NCBI RefSeq assembly: GCF_008365375.1
Contig: NZ_QOKW01000002.1
Coordinates: 371,899-435,898, forward strand
DNA from: Roseomonas genomospecies 6
GTDB lineage: Bacteria; Pseudomonadota; Alphaproteobacteria; Azospirillales; Azospirillaceae
Direction: 5' to 3'
DNA: 64,000 bases
The position numbers and the translations under genes were made by a program. Of the stretch, positions 1-7,518 are shown one piece after another (the first letter of the stretch is position 1; every line of letters starts with the position of its first letter). The notes beneath the pieces are model-generated. The model saw nothing but the letters and a program-made list of their open reading frames with translations, was not told the origin of the DNA and ran no database searches.

Positions 1-1604
1 AGCGTCTGCTGGCGCGAGAAGGCCAGAAGCTGCCGCACGAGGTTGGCCGCGCGGTTGGCGTTCTGCTTGATCTGCATGATGTCGCTGAAGGACTGGTCGC
101 CCGGCTTGTGCCGCAGCAGCAGCAGGTCGCAGAAGCCGATCATCGCGGTCAGCAGGTTGTTGAAGTCGTGGGCCACGCCGCCGGCCAACTGGCCGACCGC
201 CTGCATCTTCTGCGACTGGGCGAACTGGGCCTCCAGCCCCTTGCGCTCGGTCATGTCGATGAAATGCAGGATCAGCCCCGCCGCACCTTCCGGCCCCACC
301 CCGCCCAGCCGCCGTGCGTAGAGCTGGGCCACCAGTTCCCGCCCGCCGGTCAGCCGCACCTCCAGCGGGGCGGCGGGGTCGGAGCCTCCCTGAACGGCGG
401 TCAGCCGCTCCGTCACCATGGCGCGCTCCGCCGGGACGATCAGGTCGGCCATGGTGCGCCCGATGACGTTGCCGGCCTCGCTGCCGATCAGCGCCAGGAA
501 GGCCTGATTGCATTCCGCCAGCCGCCCGCCCTCGTCCACCAGGGCGATGCCGATGGGCGCGTCCTCGAAGAAGCGCTGGAAACGCTGTTCGGACAGGCGC
601 AGGGCCTCCTGCCACTCGCGCTCCGGCGTCAGGTCGCGCACGACGGAGCGAGTGTGCACCGTCCGCCCGTCTTCGCCCGTCACCACGCTCTGCGCCACAT
701 AGGCCTGGAAGCGCCGTCCCTGTAGCCCGCGCATGGCGATCTCGCCGCGCTGCTCGATCCCGCCGCCCTCCATCAGGTCGTACGGGGCGGTGCCGGAAGG
801 CGGGTTGGTCAGCACGTCGTGCAGGCGGCGCCCGCCCTCCACCAGATCCTCCGGCGCGCAACCCAGCCACTTCGCCAAAGTCGCGTTCACGAACTGGAAA
901 TGCCCGTCCTGGTCCACCGAGAAGAAGCCGACCGGCGCATGATCCATGAAGTCCACGAGCTGGGTCTGCTCGCGCCGGGTCACCTGCTCCAACTCGCGCC
1001 GCGCGGTGATGTCCTCGACGCGCCACAGCACCGCACCGGCGTGCCCGTCGATGGGCTGCCCCTGGATGCGGCGCCATTCGGCGGCGCGCCCCTGCTGGCG
1101 AACCGCCAGCTCGATGGAGCCGGAATAGCCGCCCTTCACCCGCTCGCACAGGCGTCGGAAGGCGTCGGCGCTGTCCGGATCGTCGGCGAACTGGCGCTCC
1201 AGGGCGTGCAGGGGCGGCTCCCCCTCGCTCCAGCCGGTCAGCGAGCGGAAGGTGCCGTTGACGAAGACCACCCGCCCGGCCGCGTCGCAGACGAGCTGGC
1301 CGGACGGCAGCCCCTCCAGTGCGCTGCCCAGCAAGGCCCCGACGCGGGCGACCCGCCGACGCGCGCGGACCATGCGGATCGCCACCGCAAGAGCCCCCGC
1401 CCCGGCGGTGGTCAGCCCCCCCCAGGCCAGCGGATCGTGGTCCAGAAGCACCCCGGCCCCCGCCGCCGCCAAGCCGGCCAGAAGAAGAATCGCCAGCGCC
1501 CCCGTGGCGAACACGCCGCCGGACCGTTCGCCCGCCCCCGCGACACTTTCGGTGCGGCGTCCGGCGGGGGTGCTGTCGGCAAAGGAAGAGGTCGTGTCGT
1601 CCAC
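1..1604 (-). CDS. cckA: Hybrid sensor histidine kinase CckA, N-terminal part (runs off window)
   Basis: This is the membrane kinase at the top of the CckA-ChpT-CtrA phosphorelay, which controls cell cycle and flagellar genes in alphaproteobacteria. The GTG start at 1604 follows a GGAG ribosome binding site. Two hydrophobic segments lie at about residues 31-53 and 58-75, followed by several PAS-like domains. Near the window edge is the histidine box typical of CckA, with the core VAHDFNNLLTAMIGF. The ATPase domain and the expected C-terminal receiver lie outside the window. The gene diverges in function from flhB next door but shares its strand, separated by 166 bases of inverted repeats. The H-box and following residues match the CckA subfamily closely, so the name is given with good confidence. 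Confidence 0.9.
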   Translation of the reverse strand, partial: MDDTTSSFADSTPAGRRTESVAGAGERSGGVFATGALAILLLAGLAAAGAGVLLDHDPLAWGGLTTAGAGALAVAIRMVRARRRVARVGALLGSALEGLPSGQLVCDAAGRVVFVNGTFRSLTGWSEGEPPLHALERQFADDPDSADAFRRLCERVKGGYSGSIELAVRQQGRAAEWRRIQGQPIDGHAGAVLWRVEDITARRELEQVTRREQTQLVDFMDHAPVGFFSVDQDGHFQFVNATLAKWLGCAPEDLVEGGRRLHDVLTNPPSGTAPYDLMEGGGIEQRGEIAMRGLQGRRFQAYVAQSVVTGEDGRTVHTRSVVRDLTPEREWQEALRLSEQRFQRFFEDAPIGIALVDEGGRLAECNQAFLALIGSEAGNVIGRTMADLIVPAERAMVTERLTAVQGGSDPAAPLEVRLTGGRELVAQLYARRLGGVGPEGAAGLILHFIDMTERKGLEAQFAQSQKMQAVGQLAGGVAHDFNNLLTAMIGFCDLLLLRHKPGDQSFSDIMQIKQNANRAANLVRQLLAFSRQQT

Positions 1605-1655
1605 CGGAACTCCAGGTCAGCCGTTCGCCGCAATGAAAGGTCCGGGAACGGTCCT

Positions 1656-1689
1656 CATGCCGGCGGCGCCTTCAGGCGCCGCCGGCATG
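1656..1689. repeat. Perfect 15-bp inverted repeat with TTCA loop
   Basis: The arms at 1656-1670 and 1675-1689 are exact reverse complements around a four-base TTCA loop. No T-run follows on either strand. It lies in the leader of cckA, about 50 bases before the GTG start, so it could be an RNA structure in that leader or part of the flhB transcription end. Confidence 0.75.
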
Positions 1690-1698
1690 CCCCTCTCA

Positions 1699-1718
1699 AT
1701 CAATGCTAACGCATTGAT
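1699..1718. repeat. Perfect 8-bp inverted repeat, loop TAAC
   Basis: The arms at 1699-1706 and 1711-1718 (ATCAATGC and GCATTGAT) are exact. This is the middle of three hairpins in the cckA-flhB gap. It could be an operator for a dimeric regulator or an RNA stem; nothing in the sequence decides between these. Confidence 0.6.
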
Positions 1719-1730
1719 CTGCCGGGCTTG

Positions 1731-1769
1731 ACGGTTGGAAAATAATGGAGGTGGCCATTTTCCAACCGT
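1731..1769 (-). terminator. 13-bp inverted repeat just after flhB, probable terminator
   Basis: The arms at 1731-1743 (ACGGTTGGAAAAT) and 1757-1769 match perfectly around a 13-base loop. The repeat starts two bases beyond the flhB stop codon, which fits transcription termination of the flgB-to-flhB operon. The T-rich part is inside the stem rather than after it, so it is not a textbook intrinsic terminator. Confidence 0.5.
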
Positions 1770-1770
1770 A

Positions 1771-2847
1771 TCAGTTCCGCGCCGTGCGTCCTTTCAGCTT
1801 GAAGACATAGGTAATGACTTCCGCCACGGCGCGATAGTGCTCGGACGGAACCTCCTCGTCGATATCGCATGCGGCATAGAGCGCACGGGCGAGGGGAGGA
1901 TTCTCCATCACGGGCACCCCGTTTTCCTCAGCGATCTCGCGGATCTTGAAGGCGACGGCGTCGGCGCCCTTCGCCACCACCATCGGGGCGCCCATGGTCT
2001 TGGCGTCGTACTTCAGCGCGACGGCGAAGTGGGTCGGGTTGGTCACCACCACATCGGCGCCGGGCACCGCGGCCATCATGCGCTTGCGCGCCCGTTCGAA
2101 CCGCAATTGGCGGATGCGGCCCTTCACATGGGGGTCGCCTTCGGCCTGCTTGTGCTCGTCCTTCACCTCCTGCTTGGTCATGCGCATCTTCTTGTCGAAG
2201 CTGTGGCGCTGCCAGAACAGGTCGGCCCCGGCGATGAGCGTCAGAATCGCCAGAACCCCGGCCAGCAGCCGGAAGGTCAGACTGTCCATCTCGCGCAGGA
2301 GCATCATCATGTCGATGCCGATGTAATGCCCGATGGTCAGCATCATCGGCTGAAGCGCCAGATAGGCCACGACGCCGACCACCGCGACCTTCGCCAGGCT
2401 CTTCAGGAGATCGACGCCCTTCTGGGCGCTGAACAAGTTCTTGATGCCCGCGATCGGGTCCAGCTTGCTGAATTTCGGGACGATCAGTTCCCAGGAAACG
2501 TTGTAGCCCTTCTGCCCGATGGTCCCCAGCACGCCGGCGATCAGCAGCAGGACGATGGGCAGCCACAACGCCCACAGAATGATCTTCATCACCCGCATCA
2601 GCAGGGCGCCCACGCCGCCCTGGTCCATGGGGATTTGGTCCAGGTTCTCGAAGAAAAAATTCAGGCGCGGCACCATGCCCATCAGGGTGCCGGGCAGGGT
2701 CGTGATCAGAATCACCAGCGCCGCGGCGACCATCAGCCAGTTGCCGATTTCCTGGGTCATCGCGTACTGGCCCTGTTTATGGGCCTCGTCGAGCTTCTTT
2801 TGCGTCGGATCTTCTGTTTTGGATGATTCATCCGCGTCTTCGGACAC
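1771..2847 (-). CDS. flhB: Flagellar export switch protein FlhB
   Basis: FlhB is an inner-membrane part of the flagellar type III export gate and switches substrate from hook to filament proteins. At 358 residues it has the usual length. Its N-terminal tail is charged, four membrane segments follow, and the cytoplasmic domain carries the intact autocleavage motif NPTH in VTNPTHFAVALKYD. The start is GTG at 2847, behind a GGGGAGAG ribosome binding site. It is the last gene of the minus-strand operon from flgB. A second protein made only of the C-terminal domain is encoded at 5452-5781. Confidence 0.97.
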   Translation of the reverse strand: MSEDADESSKTEDPTQKKLDEAHKQGQYAMTQEIGNWLMVAAALVILITTLPGTLMGMVPRLNFFFENLDQIPMDQGGVGALLMRVMKIILWALWLPIVLLLIAGVLGTIGQKGYNVSWELIVPKFSKLDPIAGIKNLFSAQKGVDLLKSLAKVAVVGVVAYLALQPMMLTIGHYIGIDMMMLLREMDSLTFRLLAGVLAILTLIAGADLFWQRHSFDKKMRMTKQEVKDEHKQAEGDPHVKGRIRQLRFERARKRMMAAVPGADVVVTNPTHFAVALKYDAKTMGAPMVVAKGADAVAFKIREIAEENGVPVMENPPLARALYAACDIDEEVPSEHYRAVAEVITYVFKLKGRTARN

Positions 2848-2862
2848 CGGAACTCTCCCCGC

Positions 2863-3633
2863 TCAGCCCGGTCTCAGGAAATCGACGAAGGCGGCCTCGA
2901 AATGGGTCAGCCAGAACATCATCATCGCGGCCAGGGTCAGGGCGAACATGAACAGACCCAGAGCGACCTGCAGCGAGGTGAAGAGAAAGAACACCTGGAT
3001 TTGCGGCGCCAGCTTGCTCAGCAGCCCCAGCGCCAGCGCGAACAGCATGCCGGAGATCAGGAAGGGCGCCGACATCTGCACGCCCAGCATGAAGGACTTG
3101 CCGACCAGTTGCCCGACCACGTTCGCCATGTCGTCGATGGGGATCGGCGCTCCCGGCGCGAAGGTGGAATAGCTGTCCACCACCGCCATGATGAGCAGAT
3201 GGTGCAGGTTCGTGATGAAGATCAGCAGCAGCCCCAGCCATCCCAGCAGAGCGCCGGGCAACGATCCCTGCGAGGCCATGGCCGGGTTGAACATCTGGGC
3301 GTTCGACAGGCCCGACTGAAGCGCGATGATCGTCCCGGCCACCTCCAGCGCGCCCATCAGCAGGCGCGCGACGGTCCCCATGAAGATGCCGACCACCATC
3401 TCGCCGAGAAGCAGCATGAACAGGCGGAACACGTTGTCGGGGATCGGCGGCATGCGGTCGCCCAGCACCGGCGCCACCAGCACGCTGACCGCCACGGAGA
3501 ACAGAAGCCGCGTGCGGGTGGAAACGAAGGCGTCTCCGATGGTCGGCATCACGCTGAAGGCGGTGCCGACGCGGGCGAACACCAGCAGCCAGACGAAGAT
3601 CTGGTCGCCCAGAAACTGCTGGAGCAGGTTCAT
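2863..3633 (-). CDS. fliR: Flagellar export apparatus protein FliR
   Basis: FliR is a core subunit of the export gate, where it assembles with FliP and FliQ. The protein has 256 residues with about six hydrophobic segments and begins MNLLQQFLGDQIFVWLLVF. The ATG at 3633 overlaps the fliQ stop codon by four bases (ATGA), so translation is probably coupled. A frame-extended reading through fliQ is possible but was rejected in favour of this start, which gives the family's normal N-terminus. Confidence 0.97.
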   Translation of the reverse strand: MNLLQQFLGDQIFVWLLVFARVGTAFSVMPTIGDAFVSTRTRLLFSVAVSVLVAPVLGDRMPPIPDNVFRLFMLLLGEMVVGIFMGTVARLLMGALEVAGTIIALQSGLSNAQMFNPAMASQGSLPGALLGWLGLLLIFITNLHHLLIMAVVDSYSTFAPGAPIPIDDMANVVGQLVGKSFMLGVQMSAPFLISGMLFALALGLLSKLAPQIQVFFLFTSLQVALGLFMFALTLAAMMMFWLTHFEAAFVDFLRPG

Positions 3634-3950
3634 CCGCCGCCGCCGGGCAGGTTCCCGGCGTTGGGCACGCTGACGGCGCCCGTGCCGATGGCGACGATGC
3701 GGTCGGCGACCTCGTGCTCGAAGAAAGACCGCAACTCGCCCAGCATGAAGGGCATCAGCAGAATCGACAGGCCGAAGACCAGCAGCACCTTCGGCACCAT
3801 GGCCAGCGTCTGTTCGCTGATCTGCGTCACCGCCTGGAACACCGAGATGACCGTGCCGAGAACCATCATGGCCACCAGCACCGGCGCCATCACGAACACC
3901 AGCGTGACGATGGAGGTGCGGCAAATCTCGATGACGTCGGTTTCGCTCAT
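3630..3950 (-). CDS. fliQ: Flagellar export apparatus protein FliQ
   Basis: FliQ is a small export-gate subunit with two membrane hairpin segments, seen here at about residues 15-40 and 52-75. The protein has 106 residues, longer than the usual 89 or so. The extra length is a Gly/Pro-rich tail ending in NLPGGGG that overlaps the fliR start. The rest, beginning MSETDVIEICRTSIVTLVF, is typical. It lies 60 bases after fliE in the operon. Confidence 0.96.
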   Translation of the reverse strand: MSETDVIEICRTSIVTLVFVMAPVLVAMMVLGTVISVFQAVTQISEQTLAMVPKVLLVFGLSILLMPFMLGELRSFFEHEVADRIVAIGTGAVSVPNAGNLPGGGG

Positions 3951-4010
3951 GGCAGTACGCTCAGGGCATGGTCGTTCAGAACACGGGCGCTCAAAATTCG
4001 GGCGCTGCCG

Positions 4011-4310
4011 TCAGATCGGCATGCGCAGGATTTCCTGATAGGCCGACAGCACCTTGTCGCGCACGGCGGTGACGGTCTGAAGCGTCACCTCGGCGTTGGT
4101 CACGGCCTGGACGACGTCGGTCAGGTCGGCCTGCCCGACGGCGGCCTTGGCGGTCATGGTCTCGCCCTGCTTCAGGTCGCCGATGACCTCCTTGGCGGTC
4201 TGCTCCAGAACGTCGCCGAAGCTGACTCCGTTGCGCGGGGCCATGCCTGGCCCGGTCGTGTTGAAGGCCGTGTTGGCATAGGCCGCGGCGGCGTTGATCG
4301 GGTTGACCAT
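4011..4310 (-). CDS. fliE: Flagellar hook-basal body complex protein FliE
   Basis: FliE joins the MS ring to the proximal rod and is one of the first proteins exported. The 99-residue length is usual. The C-terminal part, with QADLTDVVQAVTNAEVTLQTV and a final region ending YQEILRMPI, is the conserved FliE signature. It lies between flgC and fliQ on the same strand, the standard order in alphaproteobacteria. Confidence 0.96.
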   Translation of the reverse strand: MVNPINAAAAYANTAFNTTGPGMAPRNGVSFGDVLEQTAKEVIGDLKQGETMTAKAAVGQADLTDVVQAVTNAEVTLQTVTAVRDKVLSAYQEILRMPI

Positions 4311-4345
4311 GGGTCGAATGTCCTTCCTTTGGAATGTCCGCCGCG

Positions 4346-4756
4346 TCAGGTGCGAAGGATGTCGATGGTGCGCATCAGCATCTGGCGCGCGCTGTCCACC
4401 GCCGAGAGGTTGGCCTCGTAGGAGCGTTGCGCCTCGCGCATGTCCATCGCCTCGACCACCGAGTTGACGTTGGGAAGCAGCACATAGCCGTCGGCGTCGG
4501 CGGACGGGTGCGAGGGGTCGTAGCGCCGCTCGAAATCCTTCTTGTCCACATCGACCTTGGCGACGCGGACGAGATCGACGCCCATCTGCCGGTCCAGCGT
4601 GTTCTGGAACATCACGACCTTGCGCCGATAGGGCAGATCGCCCGGCGTTTCCGCCGTGGTGTTCGCGTTCGCCAGATTTTCCGCGATGGTCTTCAGGCGG
4701 GTTCCCTGCGCCTTCATGCCGGACGCGGACACCGCCATCGACTTGTAGAGATCCAT
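4346..4756 (-). CDS. flgC: Flagellar proximal rod protein FlgC
   Basis: FlgC is a periplasmic rod subunit exported by the flagellar system. The 136-residue protein starts MDLYKSMAVSASGMKAQG and contains the rod-protein motif ENLANANTT. The C-terminal helix includes VNSVVEAMDMREAQRSYEANL, which is typical. It follows flgB by 62 bases and precedes fliE by 35. Confidence 0.97.
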   Translation of the reverse strand: MDLYKSMAVSASGMKAQGTRLKTIAENLANANTTAETPGDLPYRRKVVMFQNTLDRQMGVDLVRVAKVDVDKKDFERRYDPSHPSADADGYVLLPNVNSVVEAMDMREAQRSYEANLSAVDSARQMLMRTIDILRT

Positions 4757-4818
4757 GCCCCGCCTCCTTCGCTCCGAACCGCGCCTTCCCCGCCCCGCCG
4801 CCTTCCGGCGGCCGCTCC

Positions 4819-5226
4819 TCAGCCGCCGCCGCTGCGGATCGCGGTGCGGATCAGGTTGACCTGCTTCTTGTAGAGGTTCGTGATCGTCTGATAGTCCATG
4901 CCGATCTGCCCCTGCTTCAGCATCTGCTCTTCAAGGACCACGTTGTTGCCGTCCGGCGCCGTCTCGTAGGGGTTGCGCTGGCGCTGCTCCTGGTTCAGCC
5001 CGCCGGCCCCGCGCGTTCCCGGAAGGTGGGAGGCGGCGGTCGCGGTGGGCTGAAGGCGGCGGCTGTCGGACAAGGCGTCGCGGAAGGTGAAGGGCTTCAT
5101 GTCCCGGCCCTTGTAATCCGGCGTGTCGGCGTTCGCGATGTTCTGCGCGACGACGTTCTGGCGTTCGGTCAGCCAGCCCATCTTGCGCGACATCAGTTTG
5201 AAAAGGCCGAGATTTTCGAGATTCAT
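4819..5226 (-). CDS. flgB: Flagellar proximal rod protein FlgB
   Basis: FlgB is the first gene of the minus-strand operon flgB-flgC-fliE-fliQ-fliR-flhB. The 135-residue protein carries the rod motif VVAQNIANADTPDYKGRD near residue 30 and a C-terminal helix with YQTITNLYKKQVNLIRTAI. The upstream gap holds two CtrA-like sites, which fits an early flagellar operon under CtrA control. Confidence 0.97.
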   Translation of the reverse strand: MNLENLGLFKLMSRKMGWLTERQNVVAQNIANADTPDYKGRDMKPFTFRDALSDSRRLQPTATAASHLPGTRGAGGLNQEQRQRNPYETAPDGNNVVLEEQMLKQGQIGMDYQTITNLYKKQVNLIRTAIRSGGG

Positions 5227-5325
5227 GGCCGGGTTCCGGTCTGGTGGCCTGCCGTCCGGACGCGCGAGAGGGCGCGTCGAAGCGGGCGGGATGCATCACA
5301 GCGTCCCAATCTTCCGCCGTTTCAG

Positions 5326-5340
5326 TTAATCAAAGGTGAA
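5326..5340 (-). promoter_or_regulatory. CtrA-like binding site upstream of flgB
   Basis: Read on the minus strand the sequence is TTCA-N7-TTAAC. The consensus for CtrA in alphaproteobacteria is TTAA-N7-TTAAC, so there is one mismatch. It lies 100 bases before the flgB start. Binding is inferred only. Confidence 0.5.
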
Positions 5341-5384
5341 TCCGCCCCGCGCCTTCGCTTCGGCACCCGGCGTCGACGATGGAC

Positions 5385-5399
5385 TTCACGCTTCGTTAA
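5385..5399 (+). promoter_or_regulatory. Second CtrA-like site between the divergent flagellar operons
   Basis: On the plus strand the sequence is TTCA-N7-TTAAG, with the same single mismatch as the site at 5326-5340. It lies 53 bases before the TTG start of the FlhB-like gene. The two sites are oriented towards the two diverging operons. Confidence 0.5.
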
Positions 5400-5451
5400 G
5401 CATGTTCCGCCAGGATACGCCCATCTGTACAGGCCATCCGGCAGGAGCCCC

Positions 5452-5781
5452 TTGTCCGAGCCGTCTCCGAATCATCGCCCTCTTCCCAACCGGCCCGTCG
5501 CGGTCGCGTTGAAGTATGAGTTGGGCGGCCAGTCCCTGCCCCGCGTGGTCGCCACCGGCAAGGGCCATGTGGCCGAACAGATTCTTGAGCTGGCCTTCGC
5601 CAACGGCGTGAAGGTGCGCGAGGACGCGGACCTCGTCCAGATCCTGTCGGCGGTGGACATCGACACCGAAATCCCCATCGAAGCCATCGCCGCCGTGGCC
5701 GAGATCCTCGCCTACGTCTACCGCGCCAACGGAACGCTGCCGCCATCCGCAAGCGAACCCGACTCCGGAGGGGCTCCGTGA
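5452..5781 (+). CDS. FlhB C-terminal-domain paralogue (FhlB type)
   Basis: This 109-residue soluble protein matches only the cytoplasmic domain of FlhB: RPVAVALKYELGG, then VATGKGHVAEQILELAFANG, and a helical end with IAAVAEILAYVYRANG. The NPTH autocleavage site of full-length FlhB is absent, replaced by PNRPV. Small FlhB-like proteins of this kind occur in several bacteria and can partly replace the FlhB C-terminus; that role here is inference. The TTG start at 5452 has an AGGAG site four to eight bases upstream and gives the family's compact length. It is the first gene of a plus-strand operon ending in fliO-fliP. Confidence 0.85.
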   Translation: MSEPSPNHRPLPNRPVAVALKYELGGQSLPRVVATGKGHVAEQILELAFANGVKVREDADLVQILSAVDIDTEIPIEAIAAVAEILAYVYRANGTLPPSASEPDSGGAP

Positions 5782-6152
5782 CCGGCGCCTCCGCACTCCG
5801 CCGGGACATCCAGGCGCTGGCCGCCGCGCTGGAGGAGACCCGCGCCCAGGTGGAGGCCGGCCTGACGGCGGACCTGACCGGGCTCGACACCCGCGTGGCA
5901 GCCTTGTGCGCCGAGGCGGAGGCCGCCCGCGGCGACGCGGACCTGTCCGCCGACCTGGAAAGGCTGCTGCCCGCGCTGGACGCCGTCGCCGCGGCGCTGA
6001 CCCGCCAGAACGAGACGCTGGCCGCCGCCGCCGAAGGGCGGCACGATCCCCACACCGCGCGCCGGCGCGCCAGCGCCGCCTATGGGCGCGGCGGCCTTCC
6101 GCAAGACCCGCTGCCCGGCCCGCCGCCCGGCCCGCCGACAAAGCCGACCTGA
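5778..6152 (+). CDS. Hypothetical coiled-coil protein in fliO-fliP operon
   Basis: I do not recognise this 124-residue protein. It starts at a GTG that overlaps the stop of the FlhB-like gene (GTGA), which suggests translational coupling. The sequence is Ala/Leu/Glu/Arg-rich and helical, with likely coiled coil over residues 5-90. The tail is Pro/Gly-rich. It has no membrane segment. Its position between an FlhB-like domain protein and fliO suggests a cytoplasmic export-related role, possibly a FliK- or FliH-like helper, but nothing in the sequence proves that. Confidence 0.65.
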   Translation: MTGASALRRDIQALAAALEETRAQVEAGLTADLTGLDTRVAALCAEAEAARGDADLSADLERLLPALDAVAAALTRQNETLAAAAEGRHDPHTARRRASAAYGRGGLPQDPLPGPPPGPPTKPT

Positions 6153-6169
6153 CAGAGCAGACCTGATTC

Positions 6170-6523
6170 ATGGGCCTCGACCAGTACATCCAATTCGTTC
6201 TCGCCCTTCTGTTCGTCATCGCGCTGATCGTGCTGGTGGCCTGGGTGATGCGCCGCATCGGTTTCGGCGGCATGACCGCCACGGCGGGCCGCCAGCGCCG
6301 GCTGGGGGTCGTCGAAGTGCTTCCGCTCGACGGCAAGCGCCGGCTGGTGCTGGTCCGCCGCGACGACCGCGAGCATCTTCTGCTGCTGAGCGCCTTCGGC
6401 GACCAGGTGGTCGATCAGGCACCGCGCGGCGGCTTCCAGGGCGCGCTGGCCGAGGCTTCCGCCCCGCCGAACTCCCCCTTGGCGCCCCGCCCGGCGGAGC
6501 CGTCTCCGGGAGAGCGGCCATGA
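6170..6523 (+). CDS. fliO: Flagellar biosynthesis protein FliO
   Basis: FliO is a small membrane protein that helps FliP assemble into the export gate. The 117-residue protein has one membrane segment at about residues 8-28, then a short basic beta-rich domain with VVEVLPLDGKRRLVLVRRD, the usual FliO pattern. The stop overlaps the fliP ATG. The Pro-rich tail is not conserved in the family. Confidence 0.88.
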   Translation: MGLDQYIQFVLALLFVIALIVLVAWVMRRIGFGGMTATAGRQRRLGVVEVLPLDGKRRLVLVRRDDREHLLLLSAFGDQVVDQAPRGGFQGALAEASAPPNSPLAPRPAEPSPGERP

Positions 6524-7296
6524 ATTCAGGGAAAGGGAGCGCGGGGAAGCGCCTCGCGCTGGCCGGCCTTCTGGCCCTGTCGATCGGGGTCGCCGGAGGG
6601 TTGGCCGCCGGACCGGCGCTGGCGCAGAGCATGACCTTCGACCTGGGCGACGCCGGGGGTTCGACCACCGGGCGCATCGTGCAGATGGTCGCGCTCATCA
6701 CGGTGCTGTCGCTGGCGCCATCGATCCTCATCATGATGACGGCCTTCACGCGCATCGTGATCGTTCTGTCCTTCCTCCGGTCGGCTCTGGGCATCCAGCA
6801 GGTGCCGCCGAACACGGTGCTGATGTCGCTGGCGGTCTTCCTGACCTTCTTCGTCATGGCGCCGGTGTTCGAGCGGTCCTACAACCAGGGCATCCAGCCG
6901 CTGATCAACCAGGACATCGACGAGACGGAGGCGTTCCGCCGCACGGTTGCGCCCCTGCGCGAGTTCATGCTGAAGCACACCGGCGAAAAGGACCTGCGCC
7001 TGTTCATGGACATGGCGCGCATCGAGAACGTCGCCGACCCGGAGCAGACCCCGCTGCACGTCCTGGTTCCGGCCTTCATGATCTCCGAGATCAAGCGGGC
7101 CTTCGAGATCGGGTTCCTGCTGTTCCTGCCTTTCCTGATCATCGACATGGTGGTGTCGTCGATCCTGATGTCCATGGGCATGATGATGCTGCCGCCGACC
7201 ATGGTGGCGATTCCGTTCAAGATCATCTTCTTCGTTCTGGTGGACGGCTGGTACCTGATCGCCGGTTCGCTGGCCCGCAGCTTCGGCACGTTGTAG
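6520..7296 (+). CDS. fliP: Flagellar export apparatus protein FliP
   Basis: FliP is the main pore-forming subunit of the flagellar export gate. The 258-residue protein has a cleavable signal peptide (about residues 1-36, ending ALA-QS). Conserved blocks follow: MTAFTRIVIVLSFLRSALG, QVPPNTVLMSLAVFLTFFVM, and a C-terminal block with MGMMMLPPTMVAIPFKIIFF. The ATG at 6520 overlaps the fliO stop (ATGA). This operon ends here; no clear terminator was seen. Confidence 0.98.
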   Translation: MNSGKGSAGKRLALAGLLALSIGVAGGLAAGPALAQSMTFDLGDAGGSTTGRIVQMVALITVLSLAPSILIMMTAFTRIVIVLSFLRSALGIQQVPPNTVLMSLAVFLTFFVMAPVFERSYNQGIQPLINQDIDETEAFRRTVAPLREFMLKHTGEKDLRLFMDMARIENVADPEQTPLHVLVPAFMISEIKRAFEIGFLLFLPFLIIDMVVSSILMSMGMMMLPPTMVAIPFKIIFFVLVDGWYLIAGSLARSFGTL

Positions 7297-7518
7297 GCCT
7301 TTCTTCGCGCGCTTTCCGTGGGTTGGCACCGGTCGGCGGCACAGATCGTCGCAGGTGCAGGGGCCTGCGGACGCGCGCATCGGGTTCCGCTAGTATCGGG
7401 TCAGGGAAGAGCGTAAGAGGATCGGCCCGCGCGAGCGCCGCCGACCGGCGCCACACCCGCAGCTTGTGGCTTTCTCGTCCCCCGCTCGGACTCCCAACGG
7501 ACCCCCGTCACGTCCCAC
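7297..7518. other. Gene-free gap between fliP and kup
   Basis: The gap of 222 bases probably carries the kup promoter. No convincing riboswitch, strong promoter pair or terminator could be seen. Confidence 0.5.
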
